This document shows positions 13,882 through 22,981 of a DNA stretch of 64,000 nucleotides, in pieces; the first letter of the stretch is position 1; each line of letters opens with the position of its first letter. The stretch comes from a virus: positions 21,615 through 85,614 of the IMG/VR virus record IMGVR_UViG_3300011116_000416; one strand, 5' to 3'. The notes under the pieces were generated by a model. The model made no database searches and was not told where the DNA came from. It worked only from the letters and a program-made list of their open reading frames with translations. Made by a program: the position numbers and the translations under genes.

Positions 13882-14195
13882 TAGCGAGTAATATATTTAA
13901 GTGCTGATACCAAGTCATTAATTGCCTCGGCAGCAGTGAAGTAAATATTCTTCTTCGCTCTATCTCCTTTTTCTACATTGACCATCCAAGTGGCTTTAAG
14001 CGACATCTTTGCAGCAATTGCTTGCAAGCGTACTATTTCTATTGTTGCAACGTTTAGTGGAATATCTGGCTTTAGAATTACCTTTGCTACAAAGGTTAAT
14101 GCTGTGGTAAGCTCTTCGTCATTCATAAAGTCAGCAATCTCTGAAAGACCGTTGACCATCTCTAAAGTTGTTTTATTCTGCTCTGTGTTTTCCAT
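13881..14195 (-). CDS. Hypothetical helical protein, 104 aa
   Basis: A mostly helical protein (LSEIADFMNDEELTTALTFV, PLNVATIEIVRLQAIAAKMS) with a charged C-terminal third. It sits between two nuclease-like genes and is probably part of the recombination/replication set. AAGGAAAC upstream of the ATG and a promoter at 14221-14226 support the start. No family recognised. Confidence 0.65.
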   Translation of the reverse strand: MENTEQNKTTLEMVNGLSEIADFMNDEELTTALTFVAKVILKPDIPLNVATIEIVRLQAIAAKMSLKATWMVNVEKGDRAKKNIYFTAAEAINDLVSALKYITR

Positions 14196-14220
14196 TTTGT
14201 TTCCTTAATGTTATAATTCT

Positions 14221-14226
14221 ATTATA
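14221..14226 (-). promoter_or_regulatory. Promoter for 104-aa protein and nuclease operon
   Basis: TATAAT on the minus strand preceded by GTG, overlapping the stop codon of the upstream gene. A 25-nt leader ends with AAGGAAAC before the ATG at 14195. Confidence 0.5.
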
Positions 14227-14509
14227 CACTATCATCAAGGATTTGTTCAAGTAGCGATAATTCAATGACTGCCAATCTTGTTTTACTATTACCCTCGCCA
14301 ATAACAACCACAATTGCAGGGTCATTATTGTTTCTTATGGCATCAGTAACAGCCTTAGCCCAAACATCCTTATTTAGAGTAAAAGACTTGCCAACCTCTT
14401 TAAAGTCTACGGTAAAGTTCTCCCAAGACGCATCGCCTTTCTTGATGCCCCTACCAGAGTTTTTGTGCTGTTTAGCACCCAAACGCTTGCTTTCGCCTCT
14501 TTCACTCAT
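14222..14509 (-). CDS. Putative small PD-(D/E)XK-like nuclease, 95 aa
   Basis: The N-terminal half (RLGAKQHKNSGRGIKKGDAS, then FTVDFKEVGKSFTL) followed by NKDVWAKAVTDA matches a family annotated in actinophages as Holliday-junction-resolvase-like. The D in KGDA and the D-x-K/E in VDFKE would be the metal-binding core. At 95 aa it is minimal. The catalytic assignment is inference. It starts inside the end of the 56-aa zinc protein gene. Confidence 0.5.
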   Translation of the reverse strand: MSERGESKRLGAKQHKNSGRGIKKGDASWENFTVDFKEVGKSFTLNKDVWAKAVTDAIRNNNDPAIVVVIGEGNSKTRLAVIELSLLEQILDDSV

Positions 14510-14672
14510 AGTCTTTTTTGCTTTTCTTTGTTTCTAGGCTAACTTCGCTTAGGTGCTTTTCTGGACACATCCAGGTAATCAGCTTCTCTTTTGGATAAAG
14601 TCTGACGGTCTTAACCTCAGTCTTACAGGTGTGGCAAGGAAAGGTGCCTGTATAGATGCTATACTTGCCCAT
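14502..14672 (-). CDS. Small zinc-finger protein, 56 aa
   Basis: A 56-codon frame between the recA-like and nuclease genes, overlapping both (14 and 8 bp). It has CHTC (residues 13-16) and a later C36-x3-H40 pair, a likely single zinc knuckle, and a lysine-rich C-terminus (ETKKSKKDYE). Probably binds nucleic acid or a replication protein. No family recognised. Confidence 0.7.
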   Translation of the reverse strand: MGKYSIYTGTFPCHTCKTEVKTVRLYPKEKLITWMCPEKHLSEVSLETKKSKKDYE

Positions 14673-15669
14673 TTACCTTAGCCTTAATTTCATCCTGTAG
14701 GTCTAGGTCCTCTCGTACTCTTGCTACGAACTTATCTCTACCCTGCAGTTTAGTGCCATCTGGTAGGATATACCAAGCACCTGTACGCTCTACAATACCC
14801 ATCATCTCGGCAGTATCAACCAAATCACCAATGCTGTCAATGCCAACATCACCTCGGAAATAAAAATCGTACTCTCCAGATTGGAAGGCTGGCGATGTCT
14901 TGGAGAACTGGACTTCCCAACGAACTTTCCTACCAATCTTTTCCTCAATGAGTTTATCGCCAACTGCAATCTTGCCTTTAATTGCTTGATTTTCTGATTC
15001 GGAACTGAATAACTTGATAATCGTAGATGAATAAAATTTAGTAGCCTGACCACCAGAAGGCTGTTGACTAGTATACATAGCAGAAATATTGTTACGAGAT
15101 TGCGAAATAAGTACCAAAAGGGTTGGCTTAACTTTGTTATTAGCGTAATTAAGCATCTTCCAAGCATTGCTAAAATCTCTAGACTCCGCACCAATCTGCT
15201 TAGTGTTCTCCAACTGTTTAAGTTCATCTGAATCCTTTTCAAAATAAATTGCTGGTAGTAGTGATGTAATTGAATCAACCACAATCAAATCTACGCCAGC
15301 TGTCATTAGGTTTGTGCCAACATCAACCATCTCGTTGATTGTTCTGGCTTGTGATACGATTAGGTTTGCCGTATCCACTCCAAGAGCCTTAGCCCATTCT
15401 TCTGAGTACGACATCTCTGCATCAATCCAAGCACACAGTTTGCCTTCCTGTTGTGCTAGTGCAATCATCTGTAGACATAGTGAAGACTTAGCGGATGACT
15501 TGCTACCCCAGATAAGTACCTGGCGACCATATGGCAAACCACCATTGAGTGCACGGTTTAGTCCAAAGCTAGGCGTAGCCTGATACTCAGTCTTAAAACC
15601 AACACCAGTAGTAAGGTTCTTGCGAATGCGTGGGTCTAATTGTGCCAAAGCTTCTTCGATAGTTGTCAT
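14659..15669 (-). CDS. RecA-like recombinase ATPase, 336 aa
   Basis: The RecA core has a Walker A region IWGSKSSAKSSL (about residues 53-64), Walker B DLIVVDSITSLLP and the RecA-type L1/L2 region with SQSRNNISAMYTS. The P-loop deviates from GxxxxGK(S/T): an alanine stands where the second glycine is expected; related actinophage proteins also carry substitutions there. The C-terminal part (LPDGTKLQGRDKFVARVRED) is unlike bacterial RecA. Expected role is homologous pairing and strand exchange in phage replication, next to the nucleases and the resolvase. Confidence 0.88.
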   Translation of the reverse strand: MTTIEEALAQLDPRIRKNLTTGVGFKTEYQATPSFGLNRALNGGLPYGRQVLIWGSKSSAKSSLCLQMIALAQQEGKLCAWIDAEMSYSEEWAKALGVDTANLIVSQARTINEMVDVGTNLMTAGVDLIVVDSITSLLPAIYFEKDSDELKQLENTKQIGAESRDFSNAWKMLNYANNKVKPTLLVLISQSRNNISAMYTSQQPSGGQATKFYSSTIIKLFSSESENQAIKGKIAVGDKLIEEKIGRKVRWEVQFSKTSPAFQSGEYDFYFRGDVGIDSIGDLVDTAEMMGIVERTGAWYILPDGTKLQGRDKFVARVREDLDLQDEIKAKVNGQV

Positions 15670-16004
15670 TAGAAACGTACCCCATGCTTTTCTGGACGTG
15701 TCTTGTTGAATCCAGTCTTCTTGTCAAGTGCATAGTCTAAAGAAATATTTGTGTAACCCTGCTCTACCAAACCTGCATATAGGTCAAGTGTGCGGATAAG
15801 TATGTCTGCAAATTCTGCAGCAATCTCTTCTTCGCCTTTGTCTTTGCGGATTGCTTCCATAACCTCGGTTACTTCAGAAACAATCATCATTAGTTGTTTA
15901 GTTACAAAGATATCTACCTGCTCTGCAGAAGCATCATCAATAACTTTCCAGAAACCTTTTTTAACTGCGGTTTCATGCAGTTCCATTGCTAGTTCATCAA
16001 ACAT
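15669..16004 (-). CDS. MazG-like nucleotide pyrophosphohydrolase, 111 aa
   Basis: The MazG all-alpha signature is present: SEVTEVMEAIR, then EEEIAAEFADILIRTLDL, giving the ExxE and ExxD metal-binding motifs. These enzymes hydrolyse NTPs/dNTPs; phage versions may alter (p)ppGpp or clean the nucleotide pool. I chose the ATG at 16004, about 9 nt after GGAGG, instead of 16013. It overlaps the polymerase gene by 8 bp. Confidence 0.88.
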   Translation of the reverse strand: MFDELAMELHETAVKKGFWKVIDDASAEQVDIFVTKQLMMIVSEVTEVMEAIRKDKGEEEIAAEFADILIRTLDLYAGLVEQGYTNISLDYALDKKTGFNKTRPEKHGVRF

Positions 16005-19000
16005 TGAATACATCCTCCATTATCGTTGTTCCATCTTTTGTTTTGCCTAATGCAAACTTATAAACATTTCCCTCGTCCAACTTCATGTATGCCTTTGCAA
16101 ACGTAGTTGGAAATACCGTAACGCTGTGAAGCTCTCTAGCGGCATCTGCCAGAACCAGCGAAGCCATCTTCTTCCCAGCCTTAGTCACACGAGGTTTGAA
16201 TGACACTACAAATAGTTCATCATCCTTGTATGGCAATTGCCTAAAGTTTAGCAACTTAATCAGTGCTGACGGATTACCCTTAACTTCATCGGCTGGAATA
16301 GCAGTAACAACCCTATTATCACTTGCTAAAACAATGTATGTTCTACCAGCTTCGATTGTCGTATTCTCGTCATCAAAGATACCTGTGCTACCAGTCTTAT
16401 CTAGTAGTTCTACTCTTGACCATCCCTTGCCACGCTTGATACTCTTAATCATACCCATCAAAACGTATGCACCTTTTTCTTCGTATTCTTCGACATCGTT
16501 GATGAATGCGTGATAGTGCTGTGGAATAGAAATGCTAAACTCTGGCAGATTTAGATACTCGTAAAGATTTTCACGAATTTCTTCATCGTTTCTAGGGTTG
16601 TCATCAAATGTGGCAGCACCTACGAGCCTTAGAGCCTGTAATGCACGACTATTTACGCCATTGCCCTTACCAAATGTAAACGCTTCTAAGTCTTTATATG
16701 AAGCAAATGGTCTAGCCGCAATATACTTATTAGCAATGTTATCACTAATAAACTTGATAGCACTTAGTCCAAATCTAATACCCTTGCCTTCAATCTTGAA
16801 ATCAACATCGGATTCATTGATGTGTGGCAAGCGAACTGGAATACCCATACGCTTTGCTTCGATTAGATATTCTGTACGAGCATCTTTATCGCTCTCATTC
16901 TTAAGTAGCGAATACATGAACTCAATTGGATAGTTGTACTTTAGCCATGCAGTCCAGTAAGATACTGTCGAATAGGCAACAGCGTGAGACTTGTTAAACG
17001 AATATCCAGCGTGAGCCTCAAAGTCATGCCACAGGTCTTCTGCCATGTTTGGTGACAGGTAGCGTGAAGCACCTGCAATAAACTTATCTTGGAATACCTT
17101 AAACTCTTTAGCATCCTTTTTCTTACCGATAATCTTACGAACCTTGTCAGCTTCTGCCATCGTCATACCGCCAAGTTCCACACAGGCAAGCATAACCTGT
17201 TCCTGATACAGAATGCAACCATAAGTTTCTGCTGTAAATGACTTTATGACTTCGTGCTTGTAGTCAATATTTTGCTTACCGTGCTTACGAGCAATATAGT
17301 CTTTACCGATTGTGTTCATAGCACCTGGACGAACCAAGGCGTTAGAAGCCGCCAACTCATTAAAGTTTTTAACAACCATCTTAATTAGTAGGTTGGTGTA
17401 TGGCGTTGCTTCACATTGGAATACACCTTTAGTAAAACCATCAGACAACATACGATAAACATTGGCATCTTCCATATTAATTTTGTGTAGGTCAATGTCT
17501 TCGCCTGTACGCTCTTTAATAATTGCAAGCGTGTCCTGAATAACAGATAGAGTCTTTAGACCCAAAGCATCAATCTTAATTAGACCAATACGTTCTGCTT
17601 CTTCCATGTCCACTGCCACAACTGGAATACGTTCCTTGCTACCTGGAGTTGTTCTAGTCTCTAGTGGTGCATACTTAAAGATAGGCTCTTTAGCAGTAAC
17701 CACACCAGCAGCGTGAATACCTGTACCACGAATACGACCACGAAGTTGTTCTCCATAAAGTTCAATCTCTGGATACTTCTCACGGAATTCAGCAGTAGAT
17801 TTTGATGTTAGGTAGTCATCCCAGTCATCAACCAACTTAAGAACCTTGTTCACATCTGGTAGCGGAATATTTAACACACGAGCAATATCACGAATCATTC
17901 CCTTACCCTTGAACTCTAGGAATGTTGCAATAGAAGCAACGTGACGATACTGACGGACAAGGTAATCCTTTACTTCTTCACGTCTTGAATCCTGAATGTC
18001 TGTATCGATATCTGGGAAGTCATTACGTTCTGGGTTAATAAATCTAAAGAACAGAAGACCATGCTTGATTGGGTCAACATCTGTAATACCGAGAGCATAG
18101 CAGACAAGCGAGCCAGCGGCTGAACCACGACCTGGACCAACCATAATGCCTTCTTTCTTAGCCCAGTTAATCATATTACGAACAACCAAGAAGTATGGTG
18201 CAAAATTCTTGTCTTTAATAATTTGCAGTTCTTCTTCAACTCTAGCGTGGTATGTTGGGTCTAAGTCTAGTCCACGAGCCTTTAAGCCATCTAGCGATAA
18301 CTCATATAGTTCTTGGTCTGGATTCTGATATTGTGCAGGTAGCAGGTCTAAGTAGTCTTTGATATTGTAGTCTTCAACCTTGTTCATAATCTCAACAGTG
18401 TTGTCGTACATGTCCTGTCTTACAATACCCTGGGCTTCCATAGCATTGTGCATCTCTTCGTCAGATAGCAGGTGAATTTCATAATCCCTAAAAGTAATCT
18501 GGCGGTCAGCACCATACAGGTAATCCAACTTGTCCATAAGATTGTCTAGCTTTTGGCTACCAGCAAAAGTAGCATCTTTCTCAATCTTGTTAGAATATGT
18601 GTTTAGGATTAGTTTGAGTTCCTGGATTTCTCTCTGCTCTTTATTTGCGTGATGGCAGTCAGGAGTCACAATTGGCTTGATACCAAATTCATCTGCAAGA
18701 CTTAGAATAGTCTTGTTAATCTCTGGTGGGTTATGTGGCATAACCTCGATGTAGTAGTCATCACCAAATGTCTCTTTAGCCCATTGTAGGTGCGACTTAG
18801 CACTTGCTAGGTCATCCGCTTCAATTGCTTTTGCAAGATAGCCAGATAGACAGCCAGAAGTAATAATAAGTCCTTCTTTATACTTTTCTAGTGAAGCCCA
18901 ATCCATTCTTGGCTTCTTAAAAAATCCTTCTGTCCAAGCAATCTCATTAAGTTTGTTTAGGTTCTCTAAACCTTTTTCGTTTTTAGCAAGAATGATTAGG

Positions 19001-19278
19001 TGGTTATAAACCAAGTCTAGTGGGGTATCTTCTCGTTCATTCTTGTCACGTTGGTCAAATCTGTCCTGTGCAATATATCCTTCAACACCGAGGATTGGCT
19101 TGATACCCTTTTCAATTGCAGCACGATACATCTCACGATGTCCAGATAGCGAACCATGGTCAGTAATAGCGATGGCTGGCATTCCAATCTCGATTGCCCT
19201 GTCCACATATTCTTGTGGTGTCGCAATGCCATCAAATAGCGAATAGTGAGTGTGAACGTGTAGTCCAGCATAACTCAT
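15997..19278 (-). CDS. dnaE: DNA polymerase III alpha subunit (family C), 1093 aa
   Basis: An N-terminal PHP domain carries HVHTHYSLFDG and AITDHGSLSG metal-binding motifs. The Pol3-type core has PGRGSAAGSL and the catalytic aspartates in DFPDIDTDIQDSRREEV. The finger/HhH region and a short OB-like C-terminal domain follow. The size matches bacterial DnaE. A clamp-binding motif is not obvious to me. Phage-encoded family C replicases occur in large actinophages. AAGGA precedes the ATG. No separate proofreading subunit is visible nearby. Confidence 0.97.
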   Translation of the reverse strand: MSYAGLHVHTHYSLFDGIATPQEYVDRAIEIGMPAIAITDHGSLSGHREMYRAAIEKGIKPILGVEGYIAQDRFDQRDKNEREDTPLDLVYNHLIILAKNEKGLENLNKLNEIAWTEGFFKKPRMDWASLEKYKEGLIITSGCLSGYLAKAIEADDLASAKSHLQWAKETFGDDYYIEVMPHNPPEINKTILSLADEFGIKPIVTPDCHHANKEQREIQELKLILNTYSNKIEKDATFAGSQKLDNLMDKLDYLYGADRQITFRDYEIHLLSDEEMHNAMEAQGIVRQDMYDNTVEIMNKVEDYNIKDYLDLLPAQYQNPDQELYELSLDGLKARGLDLDPTYHARVEEELQIIKDKNFAPYFLVVRNMINWAKKEGIMVGPGRGSAAGSLVCYALGITDVDPIKHGLLFFRFINPERNDFPDIDTDIQDSRREEVKDYLVRQYRHVASIATFLEFKGKGMIRDIARVLNIPLPDVNKVLKLVDDWDDYLTSKSTAEFREKYPEIELYGEQLRGRIRGTGIHAAGVVTAKEPIFKYAPLETRTTPGSKERIPVVAVDMEEAERIGLIKIDALGLKTLSVIQDTLAIIKERTGEDIDLHKINMEDANVYRMLSDGFTKGVFQCEATPYTNLLIKMVVKNFNELAASNALVRPGAMNTIGKDYIARKHGKQNIDYKHEVIKSFTAETYGCILYQEQVMLACVELGGMTMAEADKVRKIIGKKKDAKEFKVFQDKFIAGASRYLSPNMAEDLWHDFEAHAGYSFNKSHAVAYSTVSYWTAWLKYNYPIEFMYSLLKNESDKDARTEYLIEAKRMGIPVRLPHINESDVDFKIEGKGIRFGLSAIKFISDNIANKYIAARPFASYKDLEAFTFGKGNGVNSRALQALRLVGAATFDDNPRNDEEIRENLYEYLNLPEFSISIPQHYHAFINDVEEYEEKGAYVLMGMIKSIKRGKGWSRVELLDKTGSTGIFDDENTTIEAGRTYIVLASDNRVVTAIPADEVKGNPSALIKLLNFRQLPYKDDELFVVSFKPRVTKAGKKMASLVLADAARELHSVTVFPTTFAKAYMKLDEGNVYKFALGKTKDGTTIMEDVFNV

Positions 19279-19298
19279 ATTGTTTTTCCTTAAAGTCT

Positions 19299-19335
19299 AA
19301 AAAGTGGGGGCACAGAGCAAATCATGTACCCCCAC
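19299..19335 (-). terminator. Intrinsic terminator after SSB-like gene
   Basis: A 7-bp GC-rich stem GTGGGGG/CCCCCAC with an 18-nt loop is followed by five T on the minus strand. It separates the SSB-like gene from polymerase, MazG and RecA. Read-through or a weak promoter must feed the polymerase gene. Confidence 0.85.
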
Positions 19336-19342
19336 AGCCTGA

Positions 19343-19996
19343 TTACCAGTCTATGTTACTTGATGTAACAGACGGAGTGTCAAAGCCGAAGAAGAAATTC
19401 TCCTGCTCTGCATATGGAACTTCACGAACAACCTTTTCAAGATTGAAAGGCTCGATACCATCCCATTTGAATGGTTCTGTATCTGGCTTAGTTGGAAGCA
19501 AGGTGTAGCTGGTTTCAGTTCCCTGACCATTACGCTTAATCTTCCACTCCAAGTTAGAGATAGAACCAGTTTCCAGTGCATACTCACGAATAGTGTTGAA
19601 TGCAGACTGCTTTGAAATACCCTGAGACCATACAGCAACGTATGTTGGCTCTAGACCATCTTCGATTAGTACGTTTCCGTACCAGCGTAGACGTGCTCTC
19701 CAGCCAGACTTAGGCTCCTTACGAGCCATCTCACAGCCATAGCAACGACCTTCTGATTCGATGGTACAAGCAGCCTTACGCTTGTAGTCCTTTGGGTTAG
19801 TGTGTTCTGCGATTACAACAGAAAGACCACGGCTCTCGTTGTATGTTGCAGAATCGGTGTCCAGTTCCTCGATGAAACGGATTTTTGCAGACTGTCCATC
19901 CGCTAGCTTTACCCAGCGAACTTTCTGTCCAGTGCTTTCATACTTTGGCTTATCAAGTATATCGCTGATATTCTTTAGCCCTTTAATTACGCTCAT
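19343..19996 (-). CDS. Putative single-stranded DNA-binding protein, 217 aa
   Basis: The protein has a basic/aromatic core (KVRWVKLADGQSAKIRF, RWYGNVLIEDG, YVAVWSQG), a Cys cluster (ACTIESEGRCYGCEM) that could bind zinc as in T4 gp32, and an acidic/aromatic C-terminus (EQENFFFGFDTP...NIDW) typical of SSB interaction tails. It lies between the primase and polymerase genes. AAGGAG precedes the ATG. The SSB assignment combines layout and context; sequence family is not certain. Confidence 0.65.
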   Translation of the reverse strand: MSVIKGLKNISDILDKPKYESTGQKVRWVKLADGQSAKIRFIEELDTDSATYNESRGLSVVIAEHTNPKDYKRKAACTIESEGRCYGCEMARKEPKSGWRARLRWYGNVLIEDGLEPTYVAVWSQGISKQSAFNTIREYALETGSISNLEWKIKRNGQGTETSYTLLPTKPDTEPFKWDGIEPFNLEKVVREVPYAEQENFFFGFDTPSVTSSNIDW

Positions 19997-20027
19997 AATA
20001 TTCTCCTTATGTTTTTGTAGCGGTATA

Positions 20028-20972
20028 TTAGTTTAGCATACTAGCAATAGTTTTGTCAAATGATTCATCAAGATTCTTAATAGCTTCATCAGACATATCG
20101 CCAATATCCTTATATTGTTTATCTAGTTGTACAACAGATACACGAGAGCCAAGACGTTCAATAATCTTGTCTTTCATATTTCCGCCAGCTTCATCATTAT
20201 CAGCAATAACAATAATGTTATTGAAATACTTCTGAAGTAGGTCTGTTTGGAAGTTGGACACATTTGCACCCAACGTTGCTACCGCTGAAAAACCGCATTG
20301 GTCTAGACGGATAGCATCAAATGATGATTCAACTACATAGACTTTGCTAGAAGTCTTTACACGATGTAAGTTGAATAAAGTCTTTGCTTTCGGCAATCCT
20401 GGTGTATTCTTGAAGTCCTTGCCTTCAATGGAACGACCAACAAAGCCAACAGGTATGCCATCTGGAGAGTGAACAGGGATAGTGACCATATCTTGCTTTT
20501 CACTAAATCCAAGGTCAAACTTCTTGATTGATTCTTCTGTTATTAGTCTGCCACTGTAATATCTCAATGCCCTTGGCGATTCCAATGCCTGTTGATTTAA
20601 ACGTCTAATCTGCAACTCGTCATATGGGATATAGTCTGGCTTAGTCACCAATGTTTGATTAATTTGATACTCTAGGTCAGTTTCTGTTTCTTTGGACTTG
20701 ATAAAGCGTACTGCCTCAAAGTATGTTCTAGCGGATGTTTGCATAACCAATGCAACTAAATCACAAACATGTTGGCAAGAGAAGCAATAGAACATACCAG
20801 AACGCTTGTCAACTTCCCCAGCTGGTGAGCGGTAGTTGTTGTGAAATGGACAGAAAATGATATAATCAGAGTCTACTTCGTTTTCGACTGTGATGCCTGA
20901 CCCTGCAATAACTCTTTTAATTTGTTCTTTTGAGTAGGAACCAGTTGAGTTCCGTCTATTCCTGATATCCAT
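20028..20972 (-). CDS. DNA primase (zinc finger plus TOPRIM), 314 aa
   Basis: A CHC2-type zinc ribbon (FCPFHNN at about 40-46, then FYCFSCQHVCD) is followed by the primase catalytic/TOPRIM region: VYVVESSFDAIRL, NIIVIADNDEAGGN. It lacks a helicase domain, which is a separate gene (DnaB) here. It makes RNA primers for the phage fork. Its first 33 codons overlap the upstream gene by 100 bp; no alternative ATG/GTG/TTG exists before the zinc finger. Confidence 0.92.
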   Translation of the reverse strand: MDIRNRRNSTGSYSKEQIKRVIAGSGITVENEVDSDYIIFCPFHNNYRSPAGEVDKRSGMFYCFSCQHVCDLVALVMQTSARTYFEAVRFIKSKETETDLEYQINQTLVTKPDYIPYDELQIRRLNQQALESPRALRYYSGRLITEESIKKFDLGFSEKQDMVTIPVHSPDGIPVGFVGRSIEGKDFKNTPGLPKAKTLFNLHRVKTSSKVYVVESSFDAIRLDQCGFSAVATLGANVSNFQTDLLQKYFNNIIVIADNDEAGGNMKDKIIERLGSRVSVVQLDKQYKDIGDMSDEAIKNLDESFDKTIASMLN

Positions 20973-21217
20973 AAAGCCTTTTTCTTTCCTATGTATGTTC
21001 CGTATACTGTTAATGTGAATTCAAAGTAATCGTGTTCGTTATTATATTTTATCGTAAACTGTGGGTCTATGTCAAGTCTTGGAATATAGCCCAGTTCACA
21101 CATTTCAAGGTTCTTTAGTCTAACTAATTCGAGCCTGAGCCTTCCGATAGCAGCATCATTCTTGATGATACCATCAAAAGTAAAGTTCTTAATAGGCTTG
21201 TGATATAAATTGTCCAC
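20873..21217 (-). CDS. Hypothetical replication-module protein, 114 aa
   Basis: A helix-rich N-terminus (NDAAIGRLRLELVRLKNLEM) precedes a beta hairpin region (FTIKYNNEHDYFEFTLTVYG) and a basic, Gln-rich tail (LKELLQGQASQSKTK). The start is GTG; TATAAT lies 5 nt upstream, so it may be leaderless. It overlaps the primase by 100 bp. Placed between helicase and primase, it may be a fork accessory factor. Unknown family. Confidence 0.6.
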   Translation of the reverse strand: MDNLYHKPIKNFTFDGIIKNDAAIGRLRLELVRLKNLEMCELGYIPRLDIDPQFTIKYNNEHDYFEFTLTVYGTYIGKKKALWISGIDGTQLVPTQKNKLKELLQGQASQSKTK

Positions 21218-21222
21218 AATCC

Positions 21223-21228
21223 ATTATA
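21223..21228 (-). promoter_or_regulatory. Possible -10 box, leaderless GTG gene
   Basis: TATAAT on the minus strand, 5 nt before the GTG at 21217. No good -35 and no TGn extension, so weaker evidence than the other cases. Confidence 0.4.
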
Positions 21229-21229
21229 A

Positions 21230-22450
21230 CTAGTTATCTTCATAATCCTTGTATTTATACCAGCCCTTGTCAAAGTCAACCTGAACCAGGAACTCGCCCA
21301 TAAAGCCATTACGGTTTTTACGGAATACGCACTCGATAATGTCTGAATTTGTCCCACGACCTAGAGCCATTACCCAGTCAGCATCGTAGGCAATCTGGCG
21401 TGACCAAGCGGTTTGCCCCAAAGTAGGAACAGTATCTAACTTGGTAACGTCATCTGGTGTAGCAGACGAAATTGCAATAATCGGCACTTCTTCTGCGATA
21501 GCCATAAGCTTTAGTTCACGAGATAGGTTCTTCATACGAACTGTTTCGTTGTCTGACTTTTGGTTTGGAGACATAAGTTGCAAATAGTCCACAATAATAA
21601 AGTCTGGCTTGTACTGGTCAATCTTGCCACGAATAACCGATGGAGTAACTTCTCCACCAGAATCATTAGAGATGATATGGAATTCTGGCTTGCCAGCAAG
21701 CTCTTTGCCATGCCAACGCTTTAGGTCATCAATCTCTACCTGACCATTACTTAGTTTACGGTGTGACCATAAACCATCACCCATAATCGTAAAGACACGA
21801 TTACGAACTTCTGTTTCTGACATTTCTAGCGATATGATTAGTGGTGACTTGCCCTGCTTCCATGCCTGTACCGCAAAATATAGCGATAGCCAAGATTTAC
21901 CAATACCTGGATAAGCAAGGAATACGCCCAATTGTCCTGGCATAATTCCAGCAGGTAGATAGTTATCAAATCCTGGTAGCCCAGTCTTGATACCAACAGC
22001 ACCTAATTCGTTTTGCTTTTGTACTTGCTCAAAGTATGCGACAGCAGAATCAATATCAGTAACGTCAATATCACGAATTACTGCTGTGTTTTTCTTTAGC
22101 TCTGATGTTTTTTGAATAATGTCTTCGAGTGCTTTGCTACCCTGACCAGCCTGAACATCTGTAGCAGTAGTACGCAAGATATCTTTAAGGCTATCATTTA
22201 GGTATTCAGCCTGTAGCTCTTCTAGGTGATATTTAGTTGCACCCACGCCATCTATTGGTGCAAAATCACGGAACTTTTCTACAACCAAAGATACAGGTGG
22301 AACCGTGCCATTGGCTTCAGAATAGTTGCGGATAAATGTCCATATATCATTATGTGTTCTAAGAATGTTCTCGACATTTGCTTGCAGCAAAACGTGAACT
22401 TGTTTGTCTGCCAATACAGCAGATATTAGTTTTGATTCTGTATTATTCAC
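21230..22450 (-). CDS. dnaB: Replicative DNA helicase DnaB-like, 406 aa
   Basis: A RecA-type hexameric helicase with Walker A FLAYPGIGKSWLSL (about residues 182-195), the H1a motif PLIISLEMSETE, Walker B FIIVDYLQLM and an arginine-finger region (GRGTNSD...FRKNRNG). A helical N-terminal domain (1-130) is the DnaB-type collar. It unwinds duplex ahead of the DnaE polymerase and interacts with the primase. It overlaps a 102-aa gene that could be its loader. Confidence 0.95.
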   Translation of the reverse strand: MNNTESKLISAVLADKQVHVLLQANVENILRTHNDIWTFIRNYSEANGTVPPVSLVVEKFRDFAPIDGVGATKYHLEELQAEYLNDSLKDILRTTATDVQAGQGSKALEDIIQKTSELKKNTAVIRDIDVTDIDSAVAYFEQVQKQNELGAVGIKTGLPGFDNYLPAGIMPGQLGVFLAYPGIGKSWLSLYFAVQAWKQGKSPLIISLEMSETEVRNRVFTIMGDGLWSHRKLSNGQVEIDDLKRWHGKELAGKPEFHIISNDSGGEVTPSVIRGKIDQYKPDFIIVDYLQLMSPNQKSDNETVRMKNLSRELKLMAIAEEVPIIAISSATPDDVTKLDTVPTLGQTAWSRQIAYDADWVMALGRGTNSDIIECVFRKNRNGFMGEFLVQVDFDKGWYKYKDYEDN

Positions 22451-22751
22451 TTAGCCACTCCTTAGCCCTTGCCCTACGTTCTGCACGTTCTTCTATATCT
22501 TCTTGTATTTGCTTACGCTTATACACAATGTGGTCTGCATAATTTGCAAAGTATTTCCAGTTTGGTGTTGGTGCTACATCAAAGTAGTATTGTAGTAACT
22601 CATAGCAATCTGGCAAGCCATAGGATTCGATAAGGGCATCTGCTGCCCATTGCTCTACGTTTAAGTTTAGTGATGGCTTTTCTTCGTACCTTGCAGTATG
22701 TAACTTGCTGTAGCGACTAAGCAAAGCCATGCGGTCTTTGCGGTCTGCCAT
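22443..22751 (-). CDS. Hypothetical protein before helicase, 102 aa
   Basis: A helical protein (WAADALIESYGLPDCYELLQ, YFANYADHIVYKRKQIQ) with a highly charged C-terminal helix (IEERAERRARAKEWLSE). It overlaps dnaB by 8 bp. Size, charge and position suit a helicase-loading factor, but there is no sequence evidence for this and I do not recognise the family. Confidence 0.6.
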   Translation of the reverse strand: MADRKDRMALLSRYSKLHTARYEEKPSLNLNVEQWAADALIESYGLPDCYELLQYYFDVAPTPNWKYFANYADHIVYKRKQIQEDIEERAERRARAKEWLSE

Positions 22752-22960
22752 TACTTACTTTCTGTTTCTTCTACTGCTTCTGCAACTTTTTCAGATAGCT
22801 TCTGCTCTACAAAAGCATAAACACGCTCAAATGCATCGTTTGTATTTTCACCTTCACGCTTATTATCTGATACAGATAGGTCAATACGCAGGGATTGAAA
22901 GTTGCCTAGATTAAGCGTATAGCCTAGCCCAACTGTTACTTTAGTGTTGTCGTTTTCCAT
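22751..22960 (-). CDS. Hypothetical protein, 69 aa
   Basis: A small beta-then-alpha protein: TKVTVGLGYTLNLGNFQSLR strand region then an acidic helix (FVEQKLSEKVAEAVEETESK). ATG at 22960 chosen because AAAGGG is about 10 nt upstream. Similar small 'YTLNLGNFQ' proteins occur in replication operons of actinophages as far as I recall; role unknown. Confidence 0.65.
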   Translation of the reverse strand: MENDNTKVTVGLGYTLNLGNFQSLRIDLSVSDNKREGENTNDAFERVYAFVEQKLSEKVAEAVEETESK

Positions 22961-22981
22961 TATTCTCATACCCTTTCAAGG

